Below the pieces are notes generated by a model. It had not been told where the DNA came from, did not search any database, and saw only the letters and a list, made by a program, of their open reading frames with translations. Position numbers and translations under genes: made by a program. From positions 62,001 to 126,000 of the forward strand of contig JAFEBM010000025.1 of the NCBI GenBank assembly GCA_018242685.1: a stretch of 64,000 bases of DNA, given 5' to 3'. The stretch is from Nitrospira sp. GTDB lineage: Bacteria; Nitrospirota; Nitrospiria; Nitrospirales; Nitrospiraceae. Numbering within the stretch: position 1 is the stretch's first letter; the number at the start of each line of letters is the position of its first letter. Below, piece by piece: positions 18,943-28,352 of the stretch.

Positions 18943-20254
18943 GTCTGCTGCTGTCCATATTCCTTCAACAGCTGTGCCCCTGCCGCCTGATTGGCGATGG
19001 GATCGACTGGACGAAGTGTGTGACGGCGTCTTTGATTGCCCGCACTCGACACCCCTTTTGACGGAGGGTGGCCCTTTTGTTGTTCGTTCACAAGACATGA
19101 GAACCGGCGTTTTCCGTTTGGAAAACGCTGGCCATGTATCGGAGGACATCTATCGAGAGCGAATCGTTCGGGCAGAGCCGAGAAACGGTGATCTCTTCTA
19201 CAGCCGTGAAGGGACTTATTTCGGAATTGCAGCTGAGGTACCAGCTGGCGTTCGTGTTTGTCTCGGGCAACGGATGGTTCTCCTCCGCCCCAAGGCATCT
19301 GAATGCAATCACCGTTTTCTTCGTTACTGGCTGAACTCCCCTGTAATGGCTTCCCATACGCAAGGCCATAGAGACGGCACAGTGGCGGAACGGCTAAATC
19401 TTCCGACGATCCGCCAACTGCCTGTGGTTGTTCCGCCGCTTCCTGAACAGCGCGCCATCGCCCACATTCTCGGCACGTTGGACGACAAGATTGAGCTGAA
19501 CCGGCGGATGAACGAGACCCTGGAGGCGATGGCGCGGGCGCTCTTCAAGTCGTGGTTCGTGGACTTTGACCCAGTCCGCGCCAAAGCCAAAGGCCACGAC
19601 CTCGGTCTGCCCAAGTCCCTTGCTGATCTGTTTCCGGATTCGTTCGAGGACTCGGAGTTGGGAGAAGTTCCGACGGGATGGAAGGTGGCAACTCTTGCCG
19701 ATTTCTCCCTATTGAATCCGGAAGTATGGTCGAAGGAAACACGGCCCGCTGTCATCAACTATGTCGATCTCTCTAATACAAAATGGGGACGAATTGATGC
19801 GGTCATTGCCTATTCGCAACAAGACGCGCCAAGTCGAGCTCAGCGCGTACTGAGGCAAAAAGATACCATCGTTGGCACCGTGCGGCCCGGCAATGGCTCC
19901 TATGCCTTTATCACTGAGGATGGACTGACGGGCAGTACAGGTTTCGTGGTCCTCCGTCCGCGTAGAGTCGATTTTGCGGAGTTCGTCTACTTGGCAGCGA
20001 CCGCAACGGAGAACATCGAAGCCCTATCCCACTTAGCAGACGGTGGTGCCTATCCTGCGGTTCGCTCGGAGATCGTCACCGCAACGCAAGTCGTCCGAGC
20101 CAATGACAAGATCCTCGCTGAATTCAGCAAGCGTGCTGCCTCGCTGCTTGCAAGGATGGCGCAAAACGAAAGCGAATCCTGCATCCTCGTCGCCATACGC
20201 GACACGCTGCTGCCCAAGCTCATCTCCGGCGAGCTGCGTGTGAGGGTGGGCTGA
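18932..20254 (+). CDS. hsdS: Type I restriction-modification system, specificity subunit
   Basis: A 440-residue HsdS. It has two target-recognition domains (about residues 10-150 and 240-390), each followed by a conserved helical region. The first helical region reads [24 protein letters not shown] and leads into [15 protein letters not shown] (about 205-220). The second domain starts at GEVPTGWKV (about 243). The protein defines the bipartite DNA site recognised by HsdM and HsdR. ATG 18932 overlaps the hsdM stop. The stop at 20254 overlaps, as TGATG, the start of an hsdR relic. Confidence 0.93.
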   Translation: MVGESAAVHIPSTAVPLPPDWRWDRLDEVCDGVFDCPHSTPLLTEGGPFVVRSQDMRTGVFRLENAGHVSEDIYRERIVRAEPRNGDLFYSREGTYFGIAAEVPAGVRVCLGQRMVLLRPKASECNHRFLRYWLNSPVMASHTQGHRDGTVAERLNLPTIRQLPVVVPPLPEQRAIAHILGTLDDKIELNRRMNETLEAMARALFKSWFVDFDPVRAKAKGHDLGLPKSLADLFPDSFEDSELGEVPTGWKVATLADFSLLNPEVWSKETRPAVINYVDLSNTKWGRIDAVIAYSQQDAPSRAQRVLRQKDTIVGTVRPGNGSYAFITEDGLTGSTGFVVLRPRRVDFAEFVYLAATATENIEALSHLADGGAYPAVRSEIVTATQVVRANDKILAEFSKRAASLLARMAQNESESCILVAIRDTLLPKLISGELRVRVG

Positions 20255-20358
20255 TGATGTTTTTTGATGGTAGGGGCGCCGCTCTCGGCTGGCTCGAAGC
20301 GCTGGGCTACTGCTGCTTAGGTCTGTGGAAACTAACGAATAGCCGACAGGGATATTAG
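20254..20358 (+). pseudogene. hsdR: Relic of an hsdR 5' end
   Basis: A 34-codon frame begins at ATG 20254, overlapping the hsdS stop as TGATG, exactly where hsdR normally starts in hsdMSR operons. Residues 9-19 (AALGWLEALGY) match the N-terminus of the intact HsdR downstream ([11 protein letters not shown], about residues 13-23); 28 of 33 bases agree by eye. After that the frame loses similarity and stops at TAG 20358. This is best read as the remaining start of an earlier hsdR, cut off by the incoming abiE-hsdR segment. Confidence 0.7.
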
Positions 20359-20393
20359 CGTTCAGCCGCTCAAAAGACTTGCATTCAGCCCTG

Positions 20394-20428
20394 TTGCTTT
20401 TGTTCGGTAATTGTCATTATTTACCGAA
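20394..20428 (+). promoter_or_regulatory. Promoter and inverted-repeat operator of the AbiE module
   Basis: An 8-bp perfect inverted repeat TTCGGTAA (20403-20410) / TTACCGAA (20421-20428) with a 10-bp spacer lies just upstream of the AbiEi gene. TTGCTT (20394-20399) and TATTTA (20418-20423), 18 bp apart, could be the -35 and -10. AbiEi-type antitoxins are known to bind inverted repeats at their own promoter, so negative autoregulation is likely (inference). This promoter would also drive hsdR. Confidence 0.5.
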
Positions 20429-20445
20429 ACTATGTAACATGGTGC

Positions 20446-21048
20446 ATGGTGAGATCCATGGAAGGTCGTCTGAGGAAGGTGCTTCGCAAGGTAGGCGCCG
20501 CGCGCACGCGCGAGCTGGAGCAGGCTGGGATCACCCGTACGCAGATCGTGCGGCTGGTGTCGGCGGGACAGCTGCAACGGATCGGGCGCGGGCTGTATGC
20601 GCCGGCGGACTATCAGGGGACTGAACACAGCGCACTCGTTGCCGTGGCCAAGCGGGCGCCGAACATCGTGTTCTGCCTGCTCACCGCGCTGCGCTTCCAC
20701 GAGATTACGACGCAATCGCCGTTCGAGGTGTGGATCGCCATCGCGAACAAGGATCATCCGCCCCGCCTCGACTATCCGCCGCTGCGGACCGTGCGCTTTT
20801 CCGAAGCCTCGCTGCGGTACGGTGTGGAAGTGAGAAAAGTGGAAGGTGTGGCGCTGCGGATTACCGGCCCGGCGAAGACGGTGGCGGATTGTTTCAAATT
20901 CCGGAACAAGGTCGGGCTCGACGTCGCGCTCGATGCGCTCAGGGAAGTGTTGCGCGAACGAAAGGCGACGGCCGACGAGCTGTGGCGCTGCGCGAAGGTG
21001 AACCGTGTTGCCAATGTGATGCGCCCGTACCTGGAGGCGACCGCGTGA
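20446..21048 (+). CDS. abiEi: AbiEi-family antitoxin / transcriptional regulator
   Basis: A 200-residue AbiEi-type antitoxin. The N-terminal winged helix (about residues 5-60) includes the typical TRELEQAGITRTQIVRLV and RIGRGLYAPAD segments. The C-terminal domain (about 65-190) has FCLLTALRFHEITTQSP and the KTVADCFKFRNKVG block. The N-terminal domain binds the operator and represses the cassette. ATG 20446 is used; ATG 20458 is also possible. It overlaps the toxin gene by GTGA. The cassette is visibly richer in G and C than the hsd genes around it. Confidence 0.9.
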   Translation: MVRSMEGRLRKVLRKVGAARTRELEQAGITRTQIVRLVSAGQLQRIGRGLYAPADYQGTEHSALVAVAKRAPNIVFCLLTALRFHEITTQSPFEVWIAIANKDHPPRLDYPPLRTVRFSEASLRYGVEVRKVEGVALRITGPAKTVADCFKFRNKVGLDVALDALREVLRERKATADELWRCAKVNRVANVMRPYLEATA

Positions 21049-21914
21049 AGGCAGACCTTGCCGCCTCCATCCATGCGCGGCTTTCCACCCGCGCGAAGGC
21101 GCGCGGCGAGATCTTCCAGGAGGTGCTTACCCGTTACGGCATCGAGCGCTTCCTCTACCGGCTTTCCTGCACCCCCGCACGCGATACACTGTGGCTCAAA
21201 GGCGCGCTGCTCTTCGACTTGTGGTTCGACGTACCCCATCGACCGACGCGCGATGCGGATTTCCTGGGGTTCAAACCGGCGGATCAAGACGCGTTGGAAT
21301 CCATGGTTCGCGAGGCGTGCGCGATCGACATGCCGGACGGCATGAGCTATGAGCCGGCTTCGATGCGGGTCCGCGAGATCCGGGAAGATGCGCGCTACGC
21401 AGGATTGCGGGTCACGCTGACGGGCAGGTTGAAGAATGCCCGCTGTCCGGTGCAGCTCGACGTTGGTTATGGCGATGCGGTCACACCGGGGCCGGAAGAG
21501 GCGCTGTATCCGACGCTGCTCGACGATCTTCCCGCACCGCGATTGAAGGTGTATCCGCGCGAGACGGTGATTGCAGAAAAGCTTGAGGCGATCGCAACTC
21601 TCGGCATAGCCAACAGCCGGATGAAAGATTATTTCGATCTGCTGGCGCTTGCGCGCGAAGGTGCCATCGACCCGCGCGTTCTGTCCGAGGCGATTCGCGC
21701 AACGTTCGAAAGGCGCCGCACGCCGTTACCGGCGAGCATGTTGTTGGGACTGGAGGATCAGTTCGCCCGTGACAAGGTCAAGCAGGCTCAGTGGAACGCA
21801 TTTCTCGCTAAGAATCGTCTGGAAGGACCGCCCCTGGAAGTCGTGGTGCGCGAAGTGCGCGCGTTTCTCCAGGCGCCGCTCAGCCAGGCATCGAAGCGAC
21901 CGGAGATGCGATGA
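21045..21914 (+). CDS. abiEii: AbiEii-family nucleotidyltransferase toxin
   Basis: A 289-residue AbiEii/AbiGii-type toxin of the DNA polymerase-beta-like nucleotidyltransferase fold. [11 protein letters not shown] (about residues 46-56) and TRDADFLG (about 64-71), with the metal-binding D-x-D, form the active site. [13 protein letters not shown] and [12 protein letters not shown] (about 175-205) form the conserved C-terminal motifs. Related toxins (AbiEii, MenT) transfer nucleotides, in MenT to tRNA. GTG 21045 is the start, set by the GTGA overlap; a longer upstream frame lies inside abiEi. It overlaps hsdR by ATGA. Confidence 0.9.
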   Translation: MKADLAASIHARLSTRAKARGEIFQEVLTRYGIERFLYRLSCTPARDTLWLKGALLFDLWFDVPHRPTRDADFLGFKPADQDALESMVREACAIDMPDGMSYEPASMRVREIREDARYAGLRVTLTGRLKNARCPVQLDVGYGDAVTPGPEEALYPTLLDDLPAPRLKVYPRETVIAEKLEAIATLGIANSRMKDYFDLLALAREGAIDPRVLSEAIRATFERRRTPLPASMLLGLEDQFARDKVKQAQWNAFLAKNRLEGPPLEVVVREVRAFLQAPLSQASKRPEMR

Positions 21915-24900
21915 CTGCATTCACCGAGTCCGTTGTCGAAGATGCAGCCCTCAGCTGGTTCGAAGTGCTGGGCTACCGGGTGCTGCACGGGCCGGACATC
22001 GCCGCGGGTGAACCCGCCGCGGAGCGCAGCGACCCGAACTACCGCGATGTGGTGCTGGAAGGCCGCCTGCGCCAGGCTCTGGTGCGCCTTAACTCCGACC
22101 TGCCGTCCGAGGCGCTGGAAGATGCCTATCGCAAGCTCACGCGGAATGATGCGACGACGTTGCTTGAGCGAAACCGTGTCGTTCATCGGATGATGGTGGA
22201 TGGCGTGAACGTCGAATATCGCAGGAGTGATGGCTCGATCGCCGGGGCACAAGCCCGGGTCATCGACTTCGACAGGTCAGTAAACAACGACTGGCTCGCG
22301 GTAGATCAGTTCACGGTATCGGAAGGACAGCACACCCGCCGACCGGACGTTGTACTGTTTGTGAACGGGCTGCCTCTCGCAGTCATTGAGCTGAAGAATC
22401 CCGCAGATGAGGACGCCACGATTTGGAGTGCCTACCAGCAGCTCCGAACCTACCAAGCACAGATTCCCTCCTTCTTCTCGACCAATGCGGCGCTGATCAT
22501 TTCTGACGGTGTCCAAGCTCGTATTGGGACTCTTGGCGCTGGAAAGGAATGGTTTAAGCCCTGGCGTACGATCGCAGGAGTTCAAGACGCGGCCCCCACG
22601 ATGTCTGAGCTACAAGTTGTCCTGGAAGGAGTCTTTGAAAAACGACGGTTTCTGGACCTTGTGCGCCATTTTATCGTCTTCGAGGACGAGGGCCATGGAA
22701 AGCTCGTTAAGAAGATGGCGGGCTACCATCAGTTCCATGCGGTGAATGTGGCTGTCGAGGAAACCTTGCGGGCATCTCGTCGTACGGTAGAACATCGAGC
22801 CGCCGACCTCTTGAGGCAATACCAGTCCGGGCATCAGCCGGGTGGTGAACCAGGCGATCGTCGGGTGGGTGTAGTGTGGCATACCCAGGGCTCCGGCAAG
22901 AGCCTCACGATGGCCTTCTATGCGGGGCGGGTCATTCTCCATCCGACGATGGCCAACCCAACCATCGTCGTGCTCACCGATCGCAATGACCTTGACGATC
23001 AACTTTTCGGCACCTTTGCTCGATGCTGCGACCTGCTCCGCCAGGACCCAGTTCAGGCGAACGACCGGGCTGACTTGCGCGCGAAGTTGACGGTGGCTTC
23101 TGGAGGCCTGGTATTTACCACCATTCAGAAGTTCTTTCCTGAAGAGAAAGGCGACCGGCATCCGGTACTGTCTGATCGCCGCAACATCGTCGTGATCGCG
23201 GATGAAGCCCATCGGAGCCAGTATGACTTTCTCGACGGCTTTGCACGGCATATGCGGGATGCGTTGCCGAACGCCTCGTTCATTGGTTTCACCGGAACAC
23301 CGATCGAAAAGACCGATGCCAACACGCGAGCGGTCTTTGGCGACTACATCAGCATTTATGACATCCAGCGGGCGGTCATCGATAAGGCGACCGTTCCCAT
23401 CTACTACGAGAGCCGGCTCGCGAAGCTTGAGCTGAAAGCGTCCGAGCGGCCAAAGATCGACCCGAGGTTTGAAGAGGCAACCGAGGGGGAGGAAGTCGAA
23501 CGCAAGGAGAAGCTCAAGACCAAGTGGGCGCAGCTGGAAGCTGTGGTGGGGTCGGAGAATCGGATCACATTGATTGCTCGAGACCTCGTCGATCACTTCG
23601 AAGATCGCCTCGCAGCGATGGATGGCAAGGCGATGGTGGTGTGCATGAGCCGACGAATCTGCGTGGAGCTGTACCGAGAGATTGCCGCCCTGCGCCCGCA
23701 ATGGCATGCCGATGCGGACGACCAGGGCTCGATGAAGGTGATCATGACCGGCTCGGCGTCCGATCCTATTGAATGGCAAGGCCATATCCGAAACAAGAAA
23801 CGTCGAGAGGACATGGCGCTGCGGTTCCGTGCTCCCAAGGACCAGTTCAGACTCGTGATCGTTCGTGACATGTGGCTGACTGGGTTTGACGCGCCGAGTC
23901 TCCATACGATGTACCTCGATAAGCCGATGCGCGGGCATGGGCTGATGCAGACCATTGCGCGTGTGAACCACGTGTTCACAGATAAGCCTGGTGGATTGGT
24001 CGTGGACTACCTCGGCCTGGCCGATGAACTGAAACAGGCGCTTGCGACCTACACAGAAAGCGGTGGGACGGGCAAGACGGCGATTGACCAAGCCGAGGCT
24101 GTCGCGGTGATGCTGGAGAAGTATGAAATCTGCCGAGGTCTGTTCCACCGATTTGACTGGTCACTCTGGATGACCGGCAAACCGCAAGAGCGACTTTCGG
24201 TGTTGCCTGCTGCACAGGAGCATATTCTGAAGCAGCCAGACGGAAAAACGCGGCTCCTCCGTGCCGTGACGGAGCTTTCACAGGCTTTTGCGCTGGCTGT
24301 GCCGCATGAGGAGACCTTCCGGATTCGAGATGATGTGGGCTTTTTTCAAGCCGTTCGTGCGGTGCTGGCGAAGAGCACGCCGGGCGAGCAGAAGACCGAT
24401 GAAGAACTCGACCATGCCATTCGCCAGATCATTTCAAAGGCCGTGGTGTCCGACAAGATCGTGGATATCTTCGCTGCTGCCGGGCTCAAGAAGCCGGATC
24501 TCTCGATCCTCTCTGATGAGTTTCTCGCCGAAGTGCGAGAGATGCCGCAGAAGAATCTTGCTGTCGAACTGTTGCGGAAGCTGCTGAGCGGCGAGATCAA
24601 GGTACGCTTGCGCAGAAATGTGGTGCAGGCGAAGTCGTTTGCAGAGTTGTTGGAGCAGGCGGTGAGGAAGTACCAGAACCGGGCGATTGAGGCAGCACAG
24701 GTCATCGAGGAAATGATCGGCTTGGCTAAGGACATGCGCCGAGCCCATGAGCGAGGGGAGCAGCTTGGTCTGACCGAGGAAGAGATGGCGTTCTATGATG
24801 CGCTCGAAACCAACGACAGCGCGGTGAAGGTGCTCGGAGACGAGACGTTACGAACGATCGCTCGTGAGGTAGCGGAGGCTGTTCGCAAGAATGTCACGAT

Positions 24901-25054
24901 CGACTGGACCGTTCGGGAGAACGTGCGAGCCCAGCTCCGAGTGATTGTAAAGCGGATTCTCAGGAAGTACGGCTATCCGCCGGATAAACAAGAAAAGGCG
25001 ACGCAGACGGTGCTAGAGCAAGCCGAAGTTCTTTGCAGTGAGTGGGTCGGATAA
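21911..25054 (+). CDS. hsdR: Type I restriction-modification system, restriction/translocase subunit
   Basis: A 1047-residue HsdR. The N-terminal nuclease domain has the PD-(D/E)xK elements PDVVLFVNG and VIELK (about residues 147-162). The motor domain has Walker A TQGSGKS (about 325-331), DEAH (about 431-434), the TGTPI motif and the late helicase motif [12 protein letters not shown]. The C-terminal part (about 750-1047) is the helical subunit-assembly region. It translocates and cuts foreign DNA as part of the HsdR2M2S complex. It is separated from hsdS by the AbiE cassette and overlaps abiEii by ATGA, so its translation is coupled to the toxin gene. Confidence 0.95.
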   Translation: MTAFTESVVEDAALSWFEVLGYRVLHGPDIAAGEPAAERSDPNYRDVVLEGRLRQALVRLNSDLPSEALEDAYRKLTRNDATTLLERNRVVHRMMVDGVNVEYRRSDGSIAGAQARVIDFDRSVNNDWLAVDQFTVSEGQHTRRPDVVLFVNGLPLAVIELKNPADEDATIWSAYQQLRTYQAQIPSFFSTNAALIISDGVQARIGTLGAGKEWFKPWRTIAGVQDAAPTMSELQVVLEGVFEKRRFLDLVRHFIVFEDEGHGKLVKKMAGYHQFHAVNVAVEETLRASRRTVEHRAADLLRQYQSGHQPGGEPGDRRVGVVWHTQGSGKSLTMAFYAGRVILHPTMANPTIVVLTDRNDLDDQLFGTFARCCDLLRQDPVQANDRADLRAKLTVASGGLVFTTIQKFFPEEKGDRHPVLSDRRNIVVIADEAHRSQYDFLDGFARHMRDALPNASFIGFTGTPIEKTDANTRAVFGDYISIYDIQRAVIDKATVPIYYESRLAKLELKASERPKIDPRFEEATEGEEVERKEKLKTKWAQLEAVVGSENRITLIARDLVDHFEDRLAAMDGKAMVVCMSRRICVELYREIAALRPQWHADADDQGSMKVIMTGSASDPIEWQGHIRNKKRREDMALRFRAPKDQFRLVIVRDMWLTGFDAPSLHTMYLDKPMRGHGLMQTIARVNHVFTDKPGGLVVDYLGLADELKQALATYTESGGTGKTAIDQAEAVAVMLEKYEICRGLFHRFDWSLWMTGKPQERLSVLPAAQEHILKQPDGKTRLLRAVTELSQAFALAVPHEETFRIRDDVGFFQAVRAVLAKSTPGEQKTDEELDHAIRQIISKAVVSDKIVDIFAAAGLKKPDLSILSDEFLAEVREMPQKNLAVELLRKLLSGEIKVRLRRNVVQAKSFAELLEQAVRKYQNRAIEAAQVIEEMIGLAKDMRRAHERGEQLGLTEEEMAFYDALETNDSAVKVLGDETLRTIAREVAEAVRKNVTIDWTVRENVRAQLRVIVKRILRKYGYPPDKQEKATQTVLEQAEVLCSEWVG

Positions 25055-25267
25055 GGTTACAGGGAGAAGAAGAGGAAACAGGCAGGCTTTTCGCAGGAAC
25101 GACTTTTCAAGCGGGGCGAAGTTCCATGCTTCGCTCGTGACAGTAATAACTTCGGGGCTCAAACGGATTCGAACTTTGTTATGGCGGCGACTTGACTCGG
25201 AGGCCTATGACAAGGCGTCTCGACAGTGGGGAGGGATCGTGACAGCACAGGAGATCAGACCTGGCGC

Positions 25268-25828
25268 TTATTTGAACAGTGCGGCGAGCGGAAGGCTCAG
25301 GGCCGGCAGCAACGGTGTGGTGAGAATCTCTTGGGCTTCTAGGCTCAGGACCGAGGCTTGGCCATAGTGGCTGTCGGTAAGACGGTAAATTTTTATCTGA
25401 TCCAAGGCCGGATCGATGATCCAATATTCGGGGATGCCGTAATGCTCGTACCGTTGGCGTTTGATCGTCTCGTCCAGCTTTCGGTTACCCTCGGACAGAA
25501 TTTCAACGACCAAGGTTGGAATTCCACGAATGTTCGCCTCTGTCACGATTGCAGCTTGTGCCGTGGCGACAAAAATCAGATCGGGCTGCACGACATCGAA
25601 GTCGGACAGGACGACATCGTAGGGCGCGATGAAGATCTCGCCCAAGGGATACTCTCGGAGAAAGTTCGTCAAAGCGGTCAAGAGCGCTCGAGCTATGCGT
25701 TGATGCTTGGTTTTGGGCGATGGCGACATGACATGCTCCCCATCGATTAACTCATGGCGTTTCCCGTCGTCCGGGATAAGCCGGTAGTCTTCGTACGTCA
25801 GTCTCAGATGACCAGTCTGGGTCGCCAT
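25268..25828 (-). CDS. Uma2 family (DUF820) PD-(D/E)xK nuclease-like protein
   Basis: A 186-residue Uma2-type protein. It has the family blocks LTYEDYRLIPDDGKRHELIDG (N-terminus), VVQPDLIFV (about 85), PTLVVEILSEGN (about 105) and YGIPEYWIID. The D...E-x-L/I arrangement belongs to the PD-(D/E)xK fold, but no biological role is established for the family. The start is taken at MATQTGH (25828); five more codons upstream are open. It faces hsdR across about 210 bp without a recognisable gene. Confidence 0.88.
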   Translation of the reverse strand: MATQTGHLRLTYEDYRLIPDDGKRHELIDGEHVMSPSPKTKHQRIARALLTALTNFLREYPLGEIFIAPYDVVLSDFDVVQPDLIFVATAQAAIVTEANIRGIPTLVVEILSEGNRKLDETIKRQRYEHYGIPEYWIIDPALDQIKIYRLTDSHYGQASVLSLEAQEILTTPLLPALSLPLAALFK

Positions 25829-26049
25829 ATGCACCTTGCGCATTGCTCAATTAGCGTGATGTCCAACCTTAACAAGGACAAGACCAAATCGCAAGATTCG
25901 CAAAGGATACGCGCCAAGAAATTACAAATGTCGTCTTGGGAGAGATGACAGCGACCGCTGGTTTTCAGCCGGTGCAGAGATTTTGGAAGTTTAACCAACA
26001 AGGCTTGATTGGTAGTATCGTCTTCAGTAGTGAGTGTGATGCCGATCCA

Positions 26050-26472
26050 TCATCCTTTCCCGCAAGCCGCTTCCCACAAGCCTTCATTGAGCGTTCCCGG
26101 CTCAATGGCAACCCATTGGCCTTCGCTCGTGTTGCTGCCGCCACCAATCACTTCGCCTGTCCCCATATGGCCGTAGAAGTCCGTGGCCGCAAGTGAGCGG
26201 ACCTGTTTCTCTGCGCAATCCAACTGCTTGGTGATTGTGGTGGAGTAAAAGCGAGTGGGCGCTCGTCCGCCCTGCATCGCTTTCCAGTCGACCAAGGCCG
26301 AGACCACGACCAAGTGACCCTCTCGGCGGATGGTATCGGGGTCGATGTAGGCCGTTTGCAATGGATGTGATTGATAGCGAGCATCAATGGCCACCCATTC
26401 GGCCCAGACAGGTCCGTGAGCCAGGAACAGCGCTGCGAGCAAGATCCAGGAACCAACTCGGTACGTGAACAT
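26050..26472 (-). CDS. Secreted protein, surface-adhesin E-like domain
   Basis: A 140-residue protein with a clear signal peptide (ILLAALFLAHGPVWA, cleavage about residue 24). The mature part starts WVAIDARYQSH and contains ALVDWK, a Cys pair and a GTLNEGLWEAACG end. This pattern resembles the small beta-rich surface-adhesin protein E-like domain found in many secreted proteins of Gram-negative bacteria. The role is unknown. It stands alone, upstream of the radical SAM gene's stop. Confidence 0.65.
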   Translation of the reverse strand: MFTYRVGSWILLAALFLAHGPVWAEWVAIDARYQSHPLQTAYIDPDTIRREGHLVVVSALVDWKAMQGGRAPTRFYSTTITKQLDCAEKQVRSLAATDFYGHMGTGEVIGGGSNTSEGQWVAIEPGTLNEGLWEAACGKG

Positions 26473-26581
26473 GGCTGTTCCTCCCCGAGGAGCGTATTGT
26501 ACCAGCCTCGCTCTAGCGCGTGAAATGGACGCACCGCGGTGATTGGGAGTGTCGATCAGCCTGAAGCGGACTCCGGCTCTA

Positions 26582-28057
26582 TCAGCATTTATTGATCCTC
26601 GGTCTCGGCTGCACCTTTGAACGGATCTGGTCCAGTCGATCGGTGATAAAGCTGAATCGTTTCTTCGGTGGATAGGGGAACCGATAGGCGATCGGCTCCG
26701 CTTGCGGCGGCAGGTGGTTCATGTCGCGATAGACATTGACCGGCGCCGAATCTGCCGCCAGGTGAAACATGGAACGGTAGCCCAGTCCACAGCCGGTGAT
26801 GTTGAGCAGCTCGCCGAATCCATTTTGAGAGGCTCGCTGGATCGCCCGCTGCCCGATCGACTTATACGAGTAAAATTGCCCCTTGGCCCACTTGTGGCCC
26901 CAGTACAATTGTTCCACAGTCATCTTGGCCGGCTTATACACGACATGCTCACCGGTGTAGGCGGTCCAATTCTCCGTGAGGATCCGCCCGGCTGCTTTGA
27001 GTTCCGCAAACTGCTTGGTGCCGGGATAGGGGGTCATAATGCGCCAGAGCGCTCCTGCCAACCCCATCTTCGTCGCCCATTCGGCAGTGCGCTCGAAGTC
27101 AAAGACATCTTCATGGTCCAGACCGCAGATAAATCCTGCATGAATATCGATTCCCTGGTCGTGAATGCGCTTGATCATCTCCTCATACAGCTTCGCCTGA
27201 TTTTGTTTATCGACGGACCTGAGCGACTCTTGATTGATCGATTCGATGCCCATGAACATCGCCGAACAGCCGGCTTCTTTCAGCGTCTTGAGCAATTCCG
27301 GATGGTGCGCGACGTACGTGGCGCTCATCTGGCTCATCCACTTCTTTCCGAGCGGCCTCATGGCCTCACAGAGCTCGCGCGTATAGGCCGGGTCCGACAA
27401 CAAATCGTCGTCCCAAAACATCACCATCGGTCCGTTCATCTTCTCGACTAGTTTGACCACGTCCGCCGGTGGCTTCTTCCGGAAGCCGTAGGCGCCGCCT
27501 CCTAAGGCCAAATGAATCGAACAGAATGTGCAGCGATAATTACACCCTCTGGTCGCCGTGAGCGCGTCTCGAAACATATAACCCTGTGGTAACAGATCCC
27601 AGCGGGGAGGCTTTGCATCCCATTGCTCGACCATATGGGGCATGCGGTACTGCGGTTGCATCTTGCCTTTCTTGAAATCCTCGATCAGCCGTGGGACGGT
27701 CAGCTCTCCTTCTCCAATGACGATGGAGTCAGCGTACTGGACTGCTTCGTCAGGCATGGCCGATGGATGAAGACCACCAAGCACGACCTTGGCGCCGCGC
27801 TCGCGGAAGAGACGAGCCACTTCGTAAGCCCGTACAGCCACGACGGTGGTCACGGTGATGAACACCAAGTCGTAGTCACGTGTAAAATCCAGGGGCCCGA
27901 CGATTTCGTCTTGAATCTCGATGTCCCACTCATCTTCAGGTATGAGGGCGGCAAGCGTCGGGAGGTTCAAATTGGGCGTACGGAATAGTTTCCAGACCGA
28001 ATCCCATTTCTGATCTTCAGGATGTGGAATAATGAGACCGATCTTGCGGTGCCCCAT
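26582..28057 (-). CDS. B12-binding domain radical SAM protein
   Basis: A 491-residue protein. The N-terminal cobalamin-binding Rossmann domain (about residues 1-140) includes VVLGGLHPSAMPDEA and VIGEGE. It is followed by a radical SAM domain with the 4Fe-4S motif CNYRCTFC (about 172-179). The remainder is a C-terminal domain of unknown specificity. Relatives catalyse methylations or other radical reactions on lipids (for example hopanoids) or natural products; the substrate is not evident. A GGAGG-like site precedes ATG 28057. The gene is monocistronic. Confidence 0.88.
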   Translation of the reverse strand: MGHRKIGLIIPHPEDQKWDSVWKLFRTPNLNLPTLAALIPEDEWDIEIQDEIVGPLDFTRDYDLVFITVTTVVAVRAYEVARLFRERGAKVVLGGLHPSAMPDEAVQYADSIVIGEGELTVPRLIEDFKKGKMQPQYRMPHMVEQWDAKPPRWDLLPQGYMFRDALTATRGCNYRCTFCSIHLALGGGAYGFRKKPPADVVKLVEKMNGPMVMFWDDDLLSDPAYTRELCEAMRPLGKKWMSQMSATYVAHHPELLKTLKEAGCSAMFMGIESINQESLRSVDKQNQAKLYEEMIKRIHDQGIDIHAGFICGLDHEDVFDFERTAEWATKMGLAGALWRIMTPYPGTKQFAELKAAGRILTENWTAYTGEHVVYKPAKMTVEQLYWGHKWAKGQFYSYKSIGQRAIQRASQNGFGELLNITGCGLGYRSMFHLAADSAPVNVYRDMNHLPPQAEPIAYRFPYPPKKRFSFITDRLDQIRSKVQPRPRINKC

Positions 28058-28352
28058 AGTCGCCCTCCTCCAAGTGGTGAGTGAATGCTTCTATTTTAAA
28101 AAGTCTCCTTGATGGTCTATCCGTCCGCTTGCTTGTATCACCCGATCGTATGTTCATTATCTGGTAATTTCCCTAGTGATATGCAGGAAGCCGTGGTCGA
28201 TTCAAGAGTGGAGAAAGGCTGAAGATGCCGGCGAGTAGGAGTCTCATCGCACACCAACTAGATCAGTAGGTGCTAGACTAGCCCGTTCAAGTGAACGGAA
28301 TCAAGAGTCATGATGACGATGGGGGAAAATATACGCAAAAACTCGAAGGGAC

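Noticed and set aside
20730-21044. Upstream extension of the AbiEii frame
   Set aside because: It lies wholly inside abiEi in another frame. GTG 21045 with the GTGA overlap gives the family N-terminus.
22610-24148. Long open frame antisense to hsdR (about 512 codons)
   Set aside because: No protein-like motifs; it mirrors the codon pattern of hsdR, which is a firm assignment.
25116-25134. GCGAAG / CTTCGC hairpin after hsdR as terminator
   Set aside because: Six pairs only and no T-run; it could arise by chance.
25140-25190. GTTCGAATCC-like element on the minus strand, thought to be a tRNA T-arm at the island edge
   Set aside because: The bases on both sides do not pair into a T-stem, and no acceptor stem or CCA end can be drawn.
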